From JAOUEA01 sp040882605 (GTDB lineage Bacteria; Actinomycetota; UBA4738; HRBIN12): a stretch of 64,000 nucleotides of DNA. The translations under genes were made by a program, and so were the position numbers. Positions 50,726 to 59,449 of the stretch are shown here, piece by piece. The first letter of the stretch is position 1. Each line of letters opens with the position of its first letter. The stretch spans positions 98,239 to 162,238 of the forward strand of contig JBBEAY010000017.1 of the NCBI GenBank assembly GCA_040882605.1, in the 5' to 3' direction. A model generated the notes under the pieces. That model was given only the letters and a program-made list of their open reading frames with translations, was not told the DNA's origin and searched no databases.

Positions 50726-50977
50726 CTAGATCTTGGCGCCGGGGCTCGCCCATCCGACGAGGAAGTCCATGACCTCGAGCACGACGTCTTCGTCGGAATC
50801 GCGTTGCTGGACGCGCAGCGTCTCTCTGACCTCTTCGAGGAGGGCCAGCAGTTGAGGGCGGGTCCACCCGTCCGCGAGGAGCCGCTTCATCTCGCTCGAC
50901 AGGGCGTCGAGAGGATGCTCGCTTGCGAGCGCTGACTCGATGTCACCGCGTGCCGGGGTCATCAGATCGGGCGTCAT
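50726..50977 (-). CDS. Small conserved-looking hypothetical protein
   Basis: 83 residues from the ATG at 50977, which overlaps the preceding stop in an ATGA. Helical throughout: ALSSEMKRLLADGWTRPQLL, then ALLEEVRETLRVQQ and acidic EDVVLEVMDFLVGWASP. The size and acidic helices would suit an immunity protein or antitoxin. Not recognised. An upstream ATG at 50998 would add seven residues. Confidence 0.55.
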   Translation of the reverse strand: MTPDLMTPARGDIESALASEHPLDALSSEMKRLLADGWTRPQLLALLEEVRETLRVQQRDSDEDVVLEVMDFLVGWASPGAKI

Positions 50978-51510
50978 GGGTCGATTATGCGCCTCCATCG
51001 CCGTCTCGTGGAGACCAGCGCCTCCTCATAGCTCTCTATCGCCATCGCTCGACGCGGCTCGAGCAAGGCGTGGCCCTCGAGATCGGGGTCCCGTCGTACC
51101 TCCAGAGTATTCGGCAGGTGACGGTCACGAAGTCGGTAGACAGGATCCTTGCCGGTCCCTCCGAGCGTCGGCGGCCGTCGATGATCGGGAAGGAACCGTG
51201 GATCGCCAAGCACCGCTCGCGTCTGCACACCCACGTCGGCGGGACGCCCTCGATACCAGTCGAGGAAGCGGTCGCCGATGGCCGAGGGGTCGGTGGCGCC
51301 GGTCGCTGTGACTTCCGAGATGCAGATCGCCATCTGGGTGTCGTCGGTCCACTCACCGGGATCCCATCCGCCGAGGCCTCCGCCGATCATTTTCGGTTCG
51401 TCGGGCTCGGCTCCGCCGAACTCGTACCCGGCGCCGAGCGCGTCACCGGCCGCGAGCCCGAGTAGAGCCCCAGCGATGCGATCTGGCGGTGCCTTGTTGC
51501 TCGATGTCAT
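50974..51510 (-). pseudogene. ADP-ribosylglycohydrolase 5' fragment with unrelated tail
   Basis: From ATG 51510 the first 100 or so residues match the family: IAGALLGLAAGDALGAGYEF, then GGWDPGEWTDDTQMA with metal-binding Asp, and VGVQTRAVLGDPR. At about 51195 the similarity ends and 70 residues of unrelated, Arg-rich sequence follow to the stop. Two thirds of the enzyme, including the C-terminal metal-site Asp, are missing. The stop overlaps the next gene's start (ATGA). Probably inactive. Confidence 0.7.
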
Positions 51511-51571
51511 CACATGGAACCTATCGCGGGCCTCCGACACGGCGATCAGCTGGTATGGCTCGCTATTCGGG

Positions 51572-51603
51572 TTGACACTGCAAGTTATTCATAGGAAAAT
51601 CCT
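51572..51603 (+). promoter_or_regulatory. Candidate promoter and palindrome before the AbiEi-like gene
   Basis: TTGACA at 51572-51577 is a perfect -35 hexamer. An AT-rich stretch follows, with the palindrome AGGAAAATCCT at 51593-51603 just before the ATG at 51607. The first AGGA could also be the ribosome site. AbiEi-type antitoxins repress their own promoters, so the palindrome may be part of the operator. A clear -10 is not seen. Confidence 0.45.
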
Positions 51604-51606
51604 GTC

Positions 51607-52212
51607 ATGGTGAGTGTGAGTAGCTCGATAGCCGCGAAGATCAAGGGGGCCCCTACCGGGACCTTCTTCGAGACGAGCGATCTCGCGACGCTCGGCCGCG
51701 CCGCCGCGGAAACCTCACTTTCCAGGATTGCAGACAGGGGTGACATCGTGCGTGTGCGGCGAGGCCTCTACTGGAAGGGCCCGAAGTCTCGCTTCGGGGC
51801 CGGCGCGCCGTCCCCGCTGGCCGTCGCCTTGAAGCTGTGTGCGGAACGAGGAGTCGGCCCGACCGGATGGAGCGCCGCCGCGGCCCTCGGTGTCACGACG
51901 CAGGTGCCGGCGACACCGGAGCTCGTGGTGGTGGGGCAGGTCCCAACAGGCATCCAGGGGATCCGGTTCAGGTCGCGCTCCAACCATCGAAGGATCGGGC
52001 TTCGCTACCTCGAGGTGGCGTTGCTCGAGTTGCTGCGGCCCCCGGACATCGGGGAGGTCTCCTTCGATGCGCTTCGGGGTCGCGTCGAGGCACTGGTCGA
52101 CGACAAGCAGATCCGGTGGGATCGCGTGAGAAAGGCGGCCGAACGCGAGCCGGCGAGGGCCGGCGAGCGTCTGCGGCTCATCGCCCCGCCGGCGATGGGG
52201 GACACCGCGTAG
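51607..52212 (+). CDS. AbiEi/DUF6088-like antitoxin (type IV toxin-antitoxin)
   Basis: 201 residues from the ATG at 51607. The N-terminal winged helix (GTFFETSDLATLGRAAAETS, then LSRIADRGDIVRVRRGLYW) and the following GWSAAAALGVTTQVP match the AbiEi/DUF6088 family. Family members repress the operon and counter the AbiEii toxin. The stop overlaps the toxin start by one base (TAGTG). Its base composition is a little lower in GC than the core genes. Confidence 0.78.
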   Translation: MVSVSSSIAAKIKGAPTGTFFETSDLATLGRAAAETSLSRIADRGDIVRVRRGLYWKGPKSRFGAGAPSPLAVALKLCAERGVGPTGWSAAAALGVTTQVPATPELVVVGQVPTGIQGIRFRSRSNHRRIGLRYLEVALLELLRPPDIGEVSFDALRGRVEALVDDKQIRWDRVRKAAEREPARAGERLRLIAPPAMGDTA

Positions 52213-53174
52213 TGGCTCGCCTCCGGGACTCCCGCGACGACTTCATCGCGCTCATCGCCGCGGCGAGCGAGGCGACGGGGTTCCCGCTGGAGTTCATCGA
52301 GAAGGACTACTGGGTCACTGAGATCCTCCGCGCCATGTCGTTTCCCGTGCGCGACGGTCATGTCGTATTCAAGGGCGGGACGAGTTTGTCGAAGGCCTAT
52401 GGACTGATTCAGAGGTTCTCCGAAGACGTCGACATCCTGGTCGTTCCGAAGACCGATCTCGGCCAGAACAGGAGGAACGACCTGCTCAAGGAACTCAGCC
52501 GGAGGACGCAGGTGCATCTCCAGTTGGGGGACGCAGCCTGCGAAGTCGAAGCACGAGGCAGGGGTCAGCATCGATCCGTGAGGTTCATGCACGAGCTGGT
52601 GAACCTCCCGGTCGCCGTGCGTCGCGGCACCTTGCTGCAGCTGGGCATGCGTGGCGGCGATGAGCCCCACGAGACACTGGAGCTCGGTTCATACCTTGCG
52701 GACGAAGCTCGAGCGCAAGGAGCCGACGACGCCTTCGAGGAGTTCGCTCCTGTCGAGATCCGAGTCCTACGCCCCGAGCGCACGCTCGTGGAGAAGCTGT
52801 ACGCGGCGCACGACTTCTGCACTGGCTTCCCGCGGTCCAGAGCCGTGCTGATCGCCGGGGTACGTCACTACTACGACATCGGGCATCTGTTGCTCGATGC
52901 AGGCGTCCTTTCAGCTCTCGGCAGCGAAGACTTCGATCTGGCCGCGCTGGTTGAAGGCGTGCGGGGGGTAAGCACGGGCTATGGTGGCGGAGCACCTCTG
53001 CCCAAGGGCGGTTTCGCCGCCAGTCCCGCGTTCGACACGTCTTCTGAGCCCTTCACGCAGCTGCGCCCTGCCTACGAACGCGTCGCCGATCTCGTCGTGG
53101 GAGCACTCATGCCGATCGATGACGTTGTGTCCCTTGTTCAGGAGCATCGGGCCTTGCTTGATCCCGGTCGGTGA
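52212..53174 (+). CDS. AbiEii/AbiGii-type nucleotidyltransferase toxin
   Basis: 320 residues from a GTG at 52212. The type signature is complete: EKDYWVTEIL at 30-39, FKGGTSLSKAYGLIQRFSED at 53-72, with K54, the GG-T-S-L-S-K loop, S70, D72 and D74. The central RPERTLVEKLYAAHD and ARVRHYYDIGHLL-like segment (VRHYYDIGHLLL) is also typical. AbiEii toxins modify tRNA or other RNA with nucleotides and cause abortive infection of phage. Paired with the AbiEi-like gene. Convergent with the helicase, 12 bases apart. Confidence 0.85.
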   Translation: MARLRDSRDDFIALIAAASEATGFPLEFIEKDYWVTEILRAMSFPVRDGHVVFKGGTSLSKAYGLIQRFSEDVDILVVPKTDLGQNRRNDLLKELSRRTQVHLQLGDAACEVEARGRGQHRSVRFMHELVNLPVAVRRGTLLQLGMRGGDEPHETLELGSYLADEARAQGADDAFEEFAPVEIRVLRPERTLVEKLYAAHDFCTGFPRSRAVLIAGVRHYYDIGHLLLDAGVLSALGSEDFDLAALVEGVRGVSTGYGGGAPLPKGGFAASPAFDTSSEPFTQLRPAYERVADLVVGALMPIDDVVSLVQEHRALLDPGR

Positions 53175-53186
53175 GCCGCAGGTCCT

Positions 53187-55847
53187 TCATGCGCTCATCT
53201 CCTTGAAGCGGCACAGGGCGTTCACCAGCTCCATCTGCCGGGGGGTCTTGCACATCACGCGCAGAAGCTCCGGGCTCGCGACGACGACGGCCAGGCACCG
53301 AGCACGCGACGTCGCCACGTTCAACCGATGCAGGTCGAAGAGGAACTCCGTGCCGCGGGGGGCGTCCTCGACCGATGAGGAGGCCATCGAGTAGATGACC
53401 GCCGCGCCTTGCCGGCCCTGGAACTTGTCGACCGTGCCCACACGGACGGGCTCAACGCCGAGCCGGCGGAATGCCTGCTCGATCTCGCGGATCTGAGCGT
53501 TGTATGGCGTGACGACTAGGACGTCCTCGGCACTGATGGCTGACTCGCTACCGTCCTGCTTCCTCCACCGACGGGTGCGCAGCTCTGCCACCAGTGACGC
53601 GACAGCCTCGGCCTCCTCCGGCGAGTCGTTCGTGTTCCCCTCGTGCGGCACGGGCCAGAACCGCAAGCCCGTGCCAGAGAGCCCGCCCGCGCCGAGCACG
53701 GTTTGGTGCTCGAGCCCCTCGATGCCCTTCAGCCGTCCCTCGTAGAACACCTCTGACGTGAACGAGCAGACGTCCGGATGCATCCGGCGGGTTCGTTCGA
53801 TGAAGAGACCCCGCTCCGGGGGCATCGTCGCGTGGTCGCCCAGGATGTGCCCGAGCGCGGACTCCCCGGCGCCGGGCGGGTGCGCTGCTTGGCTTGGCTG
53901 ACCCAGCTGCCGCGGATCCCCCAGCAGCACGACGCTCTGCGCGGCGTGCGCGACCGCGAGAGCATTCGCGAGTGAAACCTGGCTGGCCTCATCCACGATC
54001 AGCACGTCGACGCTCTTGGCTGCGTCTTCATGGGCCCACAGCCAAGCGGTCCCACCCAGCACGTCGATCTCGTCTTCGGACAAGGCGGTCAAGGCGCCGG
54101 TGTTGTTCGCGTAGAGGTGCCCCTGTGCATCCGCAGCACCCGAGATCTGGCGCGGATCGCCGGAAGACTTCTGACCGATCCGAACCGTCGCCCCCGCGGC
54201 GATCGCCACACGGTTCACCTCCTCGAGCAGGTTGCAGATCACCGCATGAGAGGTCGCCGTGATCCCGACCTTCTTCCCGGCGGTCACAAGCTCGACGACC
54301 TGCCGAGCCCCGGTGTAGGTCTTGCCCGTACCCGGAGGCCCCTGGATCGGCAGCACGGAACGATCCAAGATCGTGGCGATACGGGCACCTGCGTCGGCGG
54401 CCGCCTCGCCCTCGAGACGGAGCGAGCCGGCCCCTGCCCGGGGCGTGCGCCGCAAGAGGAGGTCCAGAGCCGCGTCGCTCGGCCACTCGCCCGCACCGAG
54501 ATCGCGGATGCGCTCGCCGAGCTCCCGCAGACGTGCCCGATGCTCCGGTGTCCTGAAGATCACGTGCTCGATGAGGGCCGAAGGGGTCAGGTCCTTCTTC
54601 TTCGCGCTCCTCTTCAGCACGACGGTGCCGTTGGCCTCGTCCACCTCGACGATCGGCCACGACTGGCCGTCACGGGTCTTCCCGGTGTCACCGGTGTCGA
54701 AGGGGTGCTCCTGCGGTGGGAAGGAGAACCGGACCAGGTCCGACTGCGCCTCGCGTCCCTCGACCCCTAGGAACGTGAGTCCCGCGAGGGCGTCGCGCTC
54801 TCGGAGCAGCTCGTCGTCTCCCAGCCGGAGCAGGTAGAACCATCGCCACCACCTCGGCTTGTCCTCGCGGCGATGCCATTCCAGGAGGTTGGCGATGAGC
54901 TCGCGGGCTCGCTCCTCATCGGTGCTCGGACCCTCAGTCGGTACACCCGCGAGCAGTGCCTCGCGCAGCTCACGGATCGCGGGATCGTCTCGGTCCTCCT
55001 CAGCGGCGGGCGGCTCAGGCCGAGGAACCTCGTGCCCCAGCTCAGCAGCGAGGTCCAGTCGGCGCGCCTCCAGCCAGTCCCGCAGCGCGAGCGTCGACCT
55101 GCAGTCGTCCTCGTTGTAGCCGGCGATCACTGTTTGTGTCTCGATGTCTTGCTCGGCATCGCCGTCATCGAGCGCGGCCTCGAACAGCACCATGCGCTCG
55201 TTCACGTCCGGGAGCGCCACGACCCGCTGGTAGCCGCAGTGTTCCTCGAGGCGCTTGATCGAATAGCTCTCCACCGACGCGCGCACGCCCTGGCGCACCA
55301 CGCGGTACAGGTCCACGAAGACGCTTTGGCGGAAGAGGTCGTCGACCTCGTCCTCGTGTGTGGCGAACCGTCCCATCAACCGCCCCACGATCTCCTCGCG
55401 CGTCTCGTGCAGATCCGCGAGGTGCGTCACGTTCGTGGGCTCGTAGTGGTTGTAGTGATAGACGTGCAGGTTCGGTCGCTCGGCGCGCCGCTCCGCGATG
55501 AAGTCCACGAGCTGCTCGAACGCCTGCTTCTCGCCGACCCGATCGAACGACCAGAACTGGTGGTAGCGCGGCTGGCCTTGCTCGTCGAGGTCGGCCGTGT
55601 CGACGATGCCGAACAGGTACTGCAGACCGAACTCCTTGTCGTCCTCGGAGTAGAACCGGGCGCCCTCGATGTCGAAGAACAGGTCGCCTTCGGCGGGCTC
55701 GGGAAGCGCCAGGAGCCCACGGTTCGGGACGAGCACTCCCTCTTCCCGCTCGGGCGGCACGAGCGCCCACTCCGGCTTGCCGGTGCGCCGGCCCTTCAGC
55801 TGGATCGAAGCCTGCGCATGGCTGCGAACCAGGCTGTCGATGTTCAT
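53187..55847 (-). CDS. RNase H-like plus SF1 helicase portion of a TM0106-type nuclease/helicase (downstream of a frameshift)
   Basis: 886 residues from an internal ATG at 55847. First an RNase H-like domain: DLFFDIEG (D59, E61) and VYHYNHYEP. Then an SF1B (Upf1-like) helicase: IQGPPGTGKTYTGARQV at about 495, IVDEASQVSLANALA at about 617, LLGDPRQLGQ and VGTVDKFQGRQGA. It continues the Cas4-like nuclease encoded at 55864-56661, from which one extra base separates it. Intact, the protein would be about 1,157 residues with nuclease, RNase H-like and helicase modules. Proteins of this type are found in DNA repair or defence loci; the substrate is not established. The fragment could still be translated alone. 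Confidence 0.8.
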   Translation of the reverse strand: MNIDSLVRSHAQASIQLKGRRTGKPEWALVPPEREEGVLVPNRGLLALPEPAEGDLFFDIEGARFYSEDDKEFGLQYLFGIVDTADLDEQGQPRYHQFWSFDRVGEKQAFEQLVDFIAERRAERPNLHVYHYNHYEPTNVTHLADLHETREEIVGRLMGRFATHEDEVDDLFRQSVFVDLYRVVRQGVRASVESYSIKRLEEHCGYQRVVALPDVNERMVLFEAALDDGDAEQDIETQTVIAGYNEDDCRSTLALRDWLEARRLDLAAELGHEVPRPEPPAAEEDRDDPAIRELREALLAGVPTEGPSTDEERARELIANLLEWHRREDKPRWWRWFYLLRLGDDELLRERDALAGLTFLGVEGREAQSDLVRFSFPPQEHPFDTGDTGKTRDGQSWPIVEVDEANGTVVLKRSAKKKDLTPSALIEHVIFRTPEHRARLRELGERIRDLGAGEWPSDAALDLLLRRTPRAGAGSLRLEGEAAADAGARIATILDRSVLPIQGPPGTGKTYTGARQVVELVTAGKKVGITATSHAVICNLLEEVNRVAIAAGATVRIGQKSSGDPRQISGAADAQGHLYANNTGALTALSEDEIDVLGGTAWLWAHEDAAKSVDVLIVDEASQVSLANALAVAHAAQSVVLLGDPRQLGQPSQAAHPPGAGESALGHILGDHATMPPERGLFIERTRRMHPDVCSFTSEVFYEGRLKGIEGLEHQTVLGAGGLSGTGLRFWPVPHEGNTNDSPEEAEAVASLVAELRTRRWRKQDGSESAISAEDVLVVTPYNAQIREIEQAFRRLGVEPVRVGTVDKFQGRQGAAVIYSMASSSVEDAPRGTEFLFDLHRLNVATSRARCLAVVVASPELLRVMCKTPRQMELVNALCRFKEMSA

Positions 55848-56690
55848 CCGATCCAGCTGGGGGAAGCGGGTCGAGCTCCGCGAAGGCCTCGAGCGTCATG
55901 ATCCCCGCGTCCTTCAGAGCCTTCCGCTGCCGGGACGAGATGCCGGCGACCAGGGAGAGGTCGTCATCGTCGTGACGCTTCCGGTTGCAGACCACGCGCC
56001 ACCGGCAGATCACGCAATGCTCGTTGGGTTCGGGGTAGGTCGGTGCGCCGGTCTCGTCGGTAGCGAGGAACTCGGTCAGGAGCCGGTAGACCTGCCGTTC
56101 GTACGCGCCGTAGGCAGCCACCCGGAACGGCTGCAGCTCTTCCTCGCCGCCCAGCGCCAGGTGCATCCACTCCGGCGCGAACCCTTGGACCGCTGTGAGG
56201 AGCCTGGTGTAGTAGGCGATCTGCAGAACCGCGTTGGCCTTGGCGCTGCGAGCGAGCTTCGCGTCCACGACCTCGTATCCGCGAGCACCCTCGCGAAGCA
56301 GGTCCGCGCGGATGAGGAAGTCCGCCCGCCCGTAGCGGTCGCCGTCGAGGAACACGGCCTGGTCGATCACATCCGCACCGCGGGCGATCGCGGCGCGAGT
56401 CTGTTCGGCGGAAGCCTCCGGGTGCTCCCAGTCGATGGGGATGGTCTCGATCGCCCACCCGCGCTCGAGGAACCGGTTCCGGACCGCCTTTTCGTGCTGA
56501 TCTCCACGGGCGGCGAGGGCATTTCTCCCTACATCACGAAGGTGGGGGTGGGGCACGCGTCCGTGGGCTCGAGCGGTGTCGAGCCGGGTGAGGTGGCGAC
56601 AGGCAAGGAAGTTGGAGAGGTCCGACGCCGTGATGCGCAGTTGATCGTTGAGGAGCTTCATCAGGATCTCATCATCGCCCGAAGAGGCAT
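55831..56690. repeat. Long direct repeat, copy A (5' end of the intact-length nuclease gene)
   Basis: Homologous to 59999-60858 in the same orientation, offset 4,167-4,168 bases. Bases 55934-56286 are identical by eye to 60101-60453 (353 bp), while the flanks show frequent differences. The homology starts at AGGCTGTCG and extends about 30 bases upstream of the start codon. Confidence 0.85.
55864..56661 (-). CDS. Cas4/RecB-like Fe-S nuclease portion of the same gene (upstream of the frameshift)
   Basis: About 267 meaningful residues from ATG 56661. The RecB-family nuclease core is D114 in GRADFLIRADLL and D133-A-K135 in YEVVDAKLARSAK. Four Cys (C21 in NFLACRHL, and C216, C219, C225 in HCVICRWRVVC) fit the Cas4/AddB-type [4Fe-4S] cluster. 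An HhH-like SLVAGISSRQRKALKDAGI follows. Near 55859-55865 one extra base in the GGGGGAA tract shifts the frame; the wrong frame stays open to 55165, giving an Arg/Ala-rich tail. The second, partial copy at 60000-60837 lacks this extra base at the same site. Confidence 0.8.
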
Positions 56691-56799
56691 CGAGAGTCGG
56701 TGTCCAATAGTGAGCTTGTCGGTGCCGTCAGTGCGGTCGAGCGCGCCCGGTCGCCGCTTCCTGGCCGGAGCGATACAGTCCAACTCTCTGACGGGGGAA

Positions 56800-56819
56800 G
56801 AATCACATCAGTGTGATTC
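56800..56819. promoter_or_regulatory. Perfect 20-bp palindromic operator before the phosphoribosyltransferase operon
   Basis: GAATCACATCAGTGTGATTC has 8-bp arms and a 4-base centre, 42 bases before the TTG start at 56862 and 138 bases from the divergent nuclease start. TAGTCT just downstream may be a -10 box. The binding protein is not known. The rest of the 200-base gap (56662-56861) shows no gene. Confidence 0.65.
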
Positions 56820-56861
56820 ATGCGATAGTCTCGCTTGGAGTAGTCGAAGGAGGGAGACGCG

Positions 56862-57431
56862 TTGTCCGATCCTCGAGAATCCGTGGTGCGGCTCGTTCGC
56901 GAGAAGGCGTACGAGAGAAGAGATGTCCCCTTCCAACTTTCCTCGGGTGAGATGAGCCACGACTACTTCGACGGCAAGAGAGCTCTCTCGAACGCCGACG
57001 ATCTGCGACTAGCGGCCCAGACCGTGATCGATCTGGCGAACGAACGCGGAGTTGATTTCGACTGCGTCGGTGGGTTGACCATGGGGGCCGACGCGCTCGC
57101 CCACGGCATCGCCTTGCTGTCCGGCACGTCGTGGTTCACCGTCCGCAAGGCCGCCAAGGAGCACGGGAAGCAGCAACTCATCGAAGGCGCGGACGTGGAT
57201 GGAACCTCTGCCCTTCTCGTCGACGATGTCGTCACCACTGGCGGCTCCATCGAGCAAGCATTGGACGCGATCGTGCAAGCCGGCGCAACAGTGCGGTTGG
57301 CTGTCTGCTTGGTCGACCGGTCTGGGCGAGCGCACGAGCTTCTCTCCTCGCACGATGTCGAGTTCGCCCCTCTCTGCACCTGGGAGGATCTTGGCATCGC
57401 GCCAGTGGGCGATGGACGAGTCTTCGCTTAG
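56862..57431 (+). CDS. Orotate-phosphoribosyltransferase-like protein in a defence-like operon
   Basis: 189 residues from a TTG at 56862 with AGGAGGGAG upstream. It has the OPRT features: FTVRKAAKEHGKQQLIEG at 92-109 (mobile catalytic loop) and the PRPP loop ALLVDDVVTTGGS at 117-129. All key basic residues are present, so it is likely active on PRPP. No pyrimidine synthesis genes are near. It heads three overlapping or abutting genes between two direct repeats. It could be a pyrE duplicate, or an enzyme of a defence cassette that alters nucleotides; the second is inference from context. Confidence 0.78.
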   Translation: MSDPRESVVRLVREKAYERRDVPFQLSSGEMSHDYFDGKRALSNADDLRLAAQTVIDLANERGVDFDCVGGLTMGADALAHGIALLSGTSWFTVRKAAKEHGKQQLIEGADVDGTSALLVDDVVTTGGSIEQALDAIVQAGATVRLAVCLVDRSGRAHELLSSHDVEFAPLCTWEDLGIAPVGDGRVFA

Positions 57432-57807
57432 GGCAGTCGCCCGAGAAGGCCTGGGATCTCAGCCCAAAGCTGAGGAGCTCGCCACTTGGTGCAAGGAATA
57501 CGGAACGGCGGCCGCGGACTCCCGCTACTTCGTTCTGGCTGAGACGTTCGACGAGGTTTCCGGGCATTGGGAACAGGCGCTGCCGGTCGACGTGCTCGAA
57601 GAGATCAACCGGCTCCTGGCCGAGGACCTTCCTTCGATCCTTGATGCTGACGTCGAGGTCGGGACACACCTCGCCGTGCAACTTCAGTCGGGGATCCGAG
57701 AAGAACTCGTCAGATGGGCGGAGTGGAGACGAGCCGCTGCCGACGAGAAGACCCAGGGGCGTTCCGAGTGGGAGGCCTGGAGGGGCGGGCCCGAAACGGA
57801 AGGGTAG
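57412..57807 (+). CDS. Hypothetical protein, second gene of the phosphoribosyltransferase operon
   Basis: 131 residues from an ATG that overlaps the phosphoribosyltransferase gene by 20 bases. Mostly helical and acidic: LATWCKEYGTAAADSRYFVL, then EINRLLAEDLPSILDADVEV and IREELVRWAEWRRAA. No signal peptide, membrane segment or recognised motif. The overlap implies coupled translation with the enzyme. Confidence 0.6.
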   Translation: MDESSLRAVAREGLGSQPKAEELATWCKEYGTAAADSRYFVLAETFDEVSGHWEQALPVDVLEEINRLLAEDLPSILDADVEVGTHLAVQLQSGIREELVRWAEWRRAAADEKTQGRSEWEAWRGGPETEG

Positions 57808-58083
57808 GTGGGCTCCTTGTCCCGAAACGACGACCGCACGTTCGATGAGCTCATCCGTCAGCTGACCGAGAGGGAACCCGCCACCCCGGTCGCCGTCAGC
57901 GGCGAGCTGGCGAGGCTCACGCTCCCGCGCAGAGAGCATGGGGGGATGCCGGAGGGCTGGTACATCATCAGGGTCGAGCTGCTCTCGGGGCACGGCGAAG
58001 AGTTCGCCCCGTCGCCTGGCCGTGACCTGCTGGTGTCCCCGCATCACACGTTCCGCTACGGGCGCACGACGCCCGAGGGCTGA
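57808..58083 (+). CDS. Hypothetical protein, third gene of the phosphoribosyltransferase operon
   Basis: 91 residues from a GTG immediately after the preceding TAG; a TTG three codons on is possible. An N-terminal helix (TFDELIRQLTERE) is followed by a beta-rich part with GWYIIRVELLSGHGEEF and a conserved-looking end, DLLVSPHHTFRYGRTTPEG. No family is recognised. Tight spacing places it in the same transcript. Confidence 0.55.
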   Translation: MGSLSRNDDRTFDELIRQLTEREPATPVAVSGELARLTLPRREHGGMPEGWYIIRVELLSGHGEEFAPSPGRDLLVSPHHTFRYGRTTPEG

Positions 58084-58201
58084 CGGGCGGCCCGGGGGGC
58101 TCTGGAGGTGGAGGCTCCGTGTCTGACCCTGGTCCCGCTCACTCCGAGTGCCGGCGGTTACACGAATATCGGTCATACGGGGGATAGCGCCACAACTCCT
58201 A

Positions 58202-58240
58202 AGTTGCGACTCTTACCGAAGTATGGTCAAAGTCGTAACT
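58202..58240. promoter_or_regulatory. Inverted repeat operator before the Xre-ImmA gene
   Basis: AGTTGCGACT (58202-58211) and AGTCGTAACT (58231-58240) are inverted copies with one mismatch, 19 bases apart, flanking a TATGGT word that may be the -10 box. The site lies 16 bases before the start at 58256. Probable autoregulatory site of the HTH protein. Confidence 0.55.
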
Positions 58241-58255
58241 CAAGAAGGGAGAGAG

Positions 58256-59449
58256 ATGACGGTCGACCGAGGACTCATCCGCGAACGGAACAAGATCGGG
58301 TACTCGCAGGAAGAGGTATCGCATGCCCTCGGCGTCAGCCGCGCCATGATCTCCTACTGGGAGTCGGGCACGCGGCGTCCCAACGACCGCCAGCTCGTCG
58401 CTCTGGCGAACCTTTTCGGCGTCGAGCCCGGTGAGCTACTCAGCGATGCCGCTGGGGATCCCGAAGGGGCCGATCTGGCCCAGATGATGTTCCGTGGCGA
58501 GACGATGGAACTGTCTGCTCCCGCCCGCCACGGGATCGAGCGGTTCGTTCGGTTCCTCGACGACTACGCAGAGCTCTCTGAGCTCGCGAAGATCCCCATC
58601 CGGGGGGCGATGCAGAGCCCCTTCGGTCTCACTGCCGGGTATGACAGCACCGAAGATGCCCGGCGGAAGGCCGAGGAGGTGCGAGCCCACCTACGATTGG
58701 GTCTCGGGCCGGTCGGGGACGTCGACATGGCCTGTGAACTGCTCGGCATCACCGTGTTCCGCGCAGACCTGGGGGACGATCTCGACTCGGCTCCGTCAGG
58801 CGCCTTCCTCAAGCATCCGCGAGTGGGCTTGTCGATCCTCGTCAACCTCCAGATGACTCCGGGGCGTCGTCGCTTCACCGTCGCTCATGAGGTGGGTCAC
58901 GCCCTCTTCCATAGCGACCGGCATTCTTTCGTCGTGTCGCGCCGGACCGGGGACGGTGTGGAGAAGTTCGCGAACGCTTTCGCTGGCGAGTTCCTGATGC
59001 CTGTGGAGGGCCTCCGCCGCGCTATGGAAGAGCAGGGTTTCGGCCCACGGATCGAGGATGCGGCCGACGTGGTGCATCTGCAGCGATTCTTCCGCGTTTC
59101 CTACGCGAGCACGCTTGTCCGGCTGCGCCAGGCCCGATTCCTCACATCCGCACGGTACGACGAGTTCCGGCAGATCCGCCCAGTTCTCTTCGCAGCCGCG
59201 CTGGGCTACGAAACGGTCGACGAGGAGTACGAGCAAGACGTGGAGCATTGGCGGATCCGTCGCTTCCCTCCGAAGTTCGTGCGGATGATCCGCGTTGCGG
59301 TCGAAGGCGGTGTCATCTCATCGGGGACCGCTGCGGCGATCACCGGGCTGTCCATCGACGAGATCGAGGAGCTCGTTGCCCAGGACGGTCCCGCGGACCC
59401 GGAGACGCGAGCCGAGATCGAGGAGTTCGCAGGCATCCTTGATGGCTGA
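58256..59449 (+). CDS. Xre-HTH/ImmA-IrrE metallopeptidase regulator
   Basis: 397 residues from the ATG at 58256 with AAGGGAGAG upstream. N-terminal HTH_3 (GYSQEEVSHALGVSRAMISYW, about 15-35) is followed by an ImmA/IrrE zinc peptidase domain with HEVGH at 211-215, then FANAFAGEFLMP. The C-terminal 120 residues are helical. Such proteins repress an operon and cleave themselves or a repressor on a signal. It overlaps a PIN-like gene by eight bases, the arrangement of known COG2856-PIN toxin-antitoxin pairs. Confidence 0.85.
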   Translation: MTVDRGLIRERNKIGYSQEEVSHALGVSRAMISYWESGTRRPNDRQLVALANLFGVEPGELLSDAAGDPEGADLAQMMFRGETMELSAPARHGIERFVRFLDDYAELSELAKIPIRGAMQSPFGLTAGYDSTEDARRKAEEVRAHLRLGLGPVGDVDMACELLGITVFRADLGDDLDSAPSGAFLKHPRVGLSILVNLQMTPGRRRFTVAHEVGHALFHSDRHSFVVSRRTGDGVEKFANAFAGEFLMPVEGLRRAMEEQGFGPRIEDAADVVHLQRFFRVSYASTLVRLRQARFLTSARYDEFRQIRPVLFAAALGYETVDEEYEQDVEHWRIRRFPPKFVRMIRVAVEGGVISSGTAAAITGLSIDEIEELVAQDGPADPETRAEIEEFAGILDG

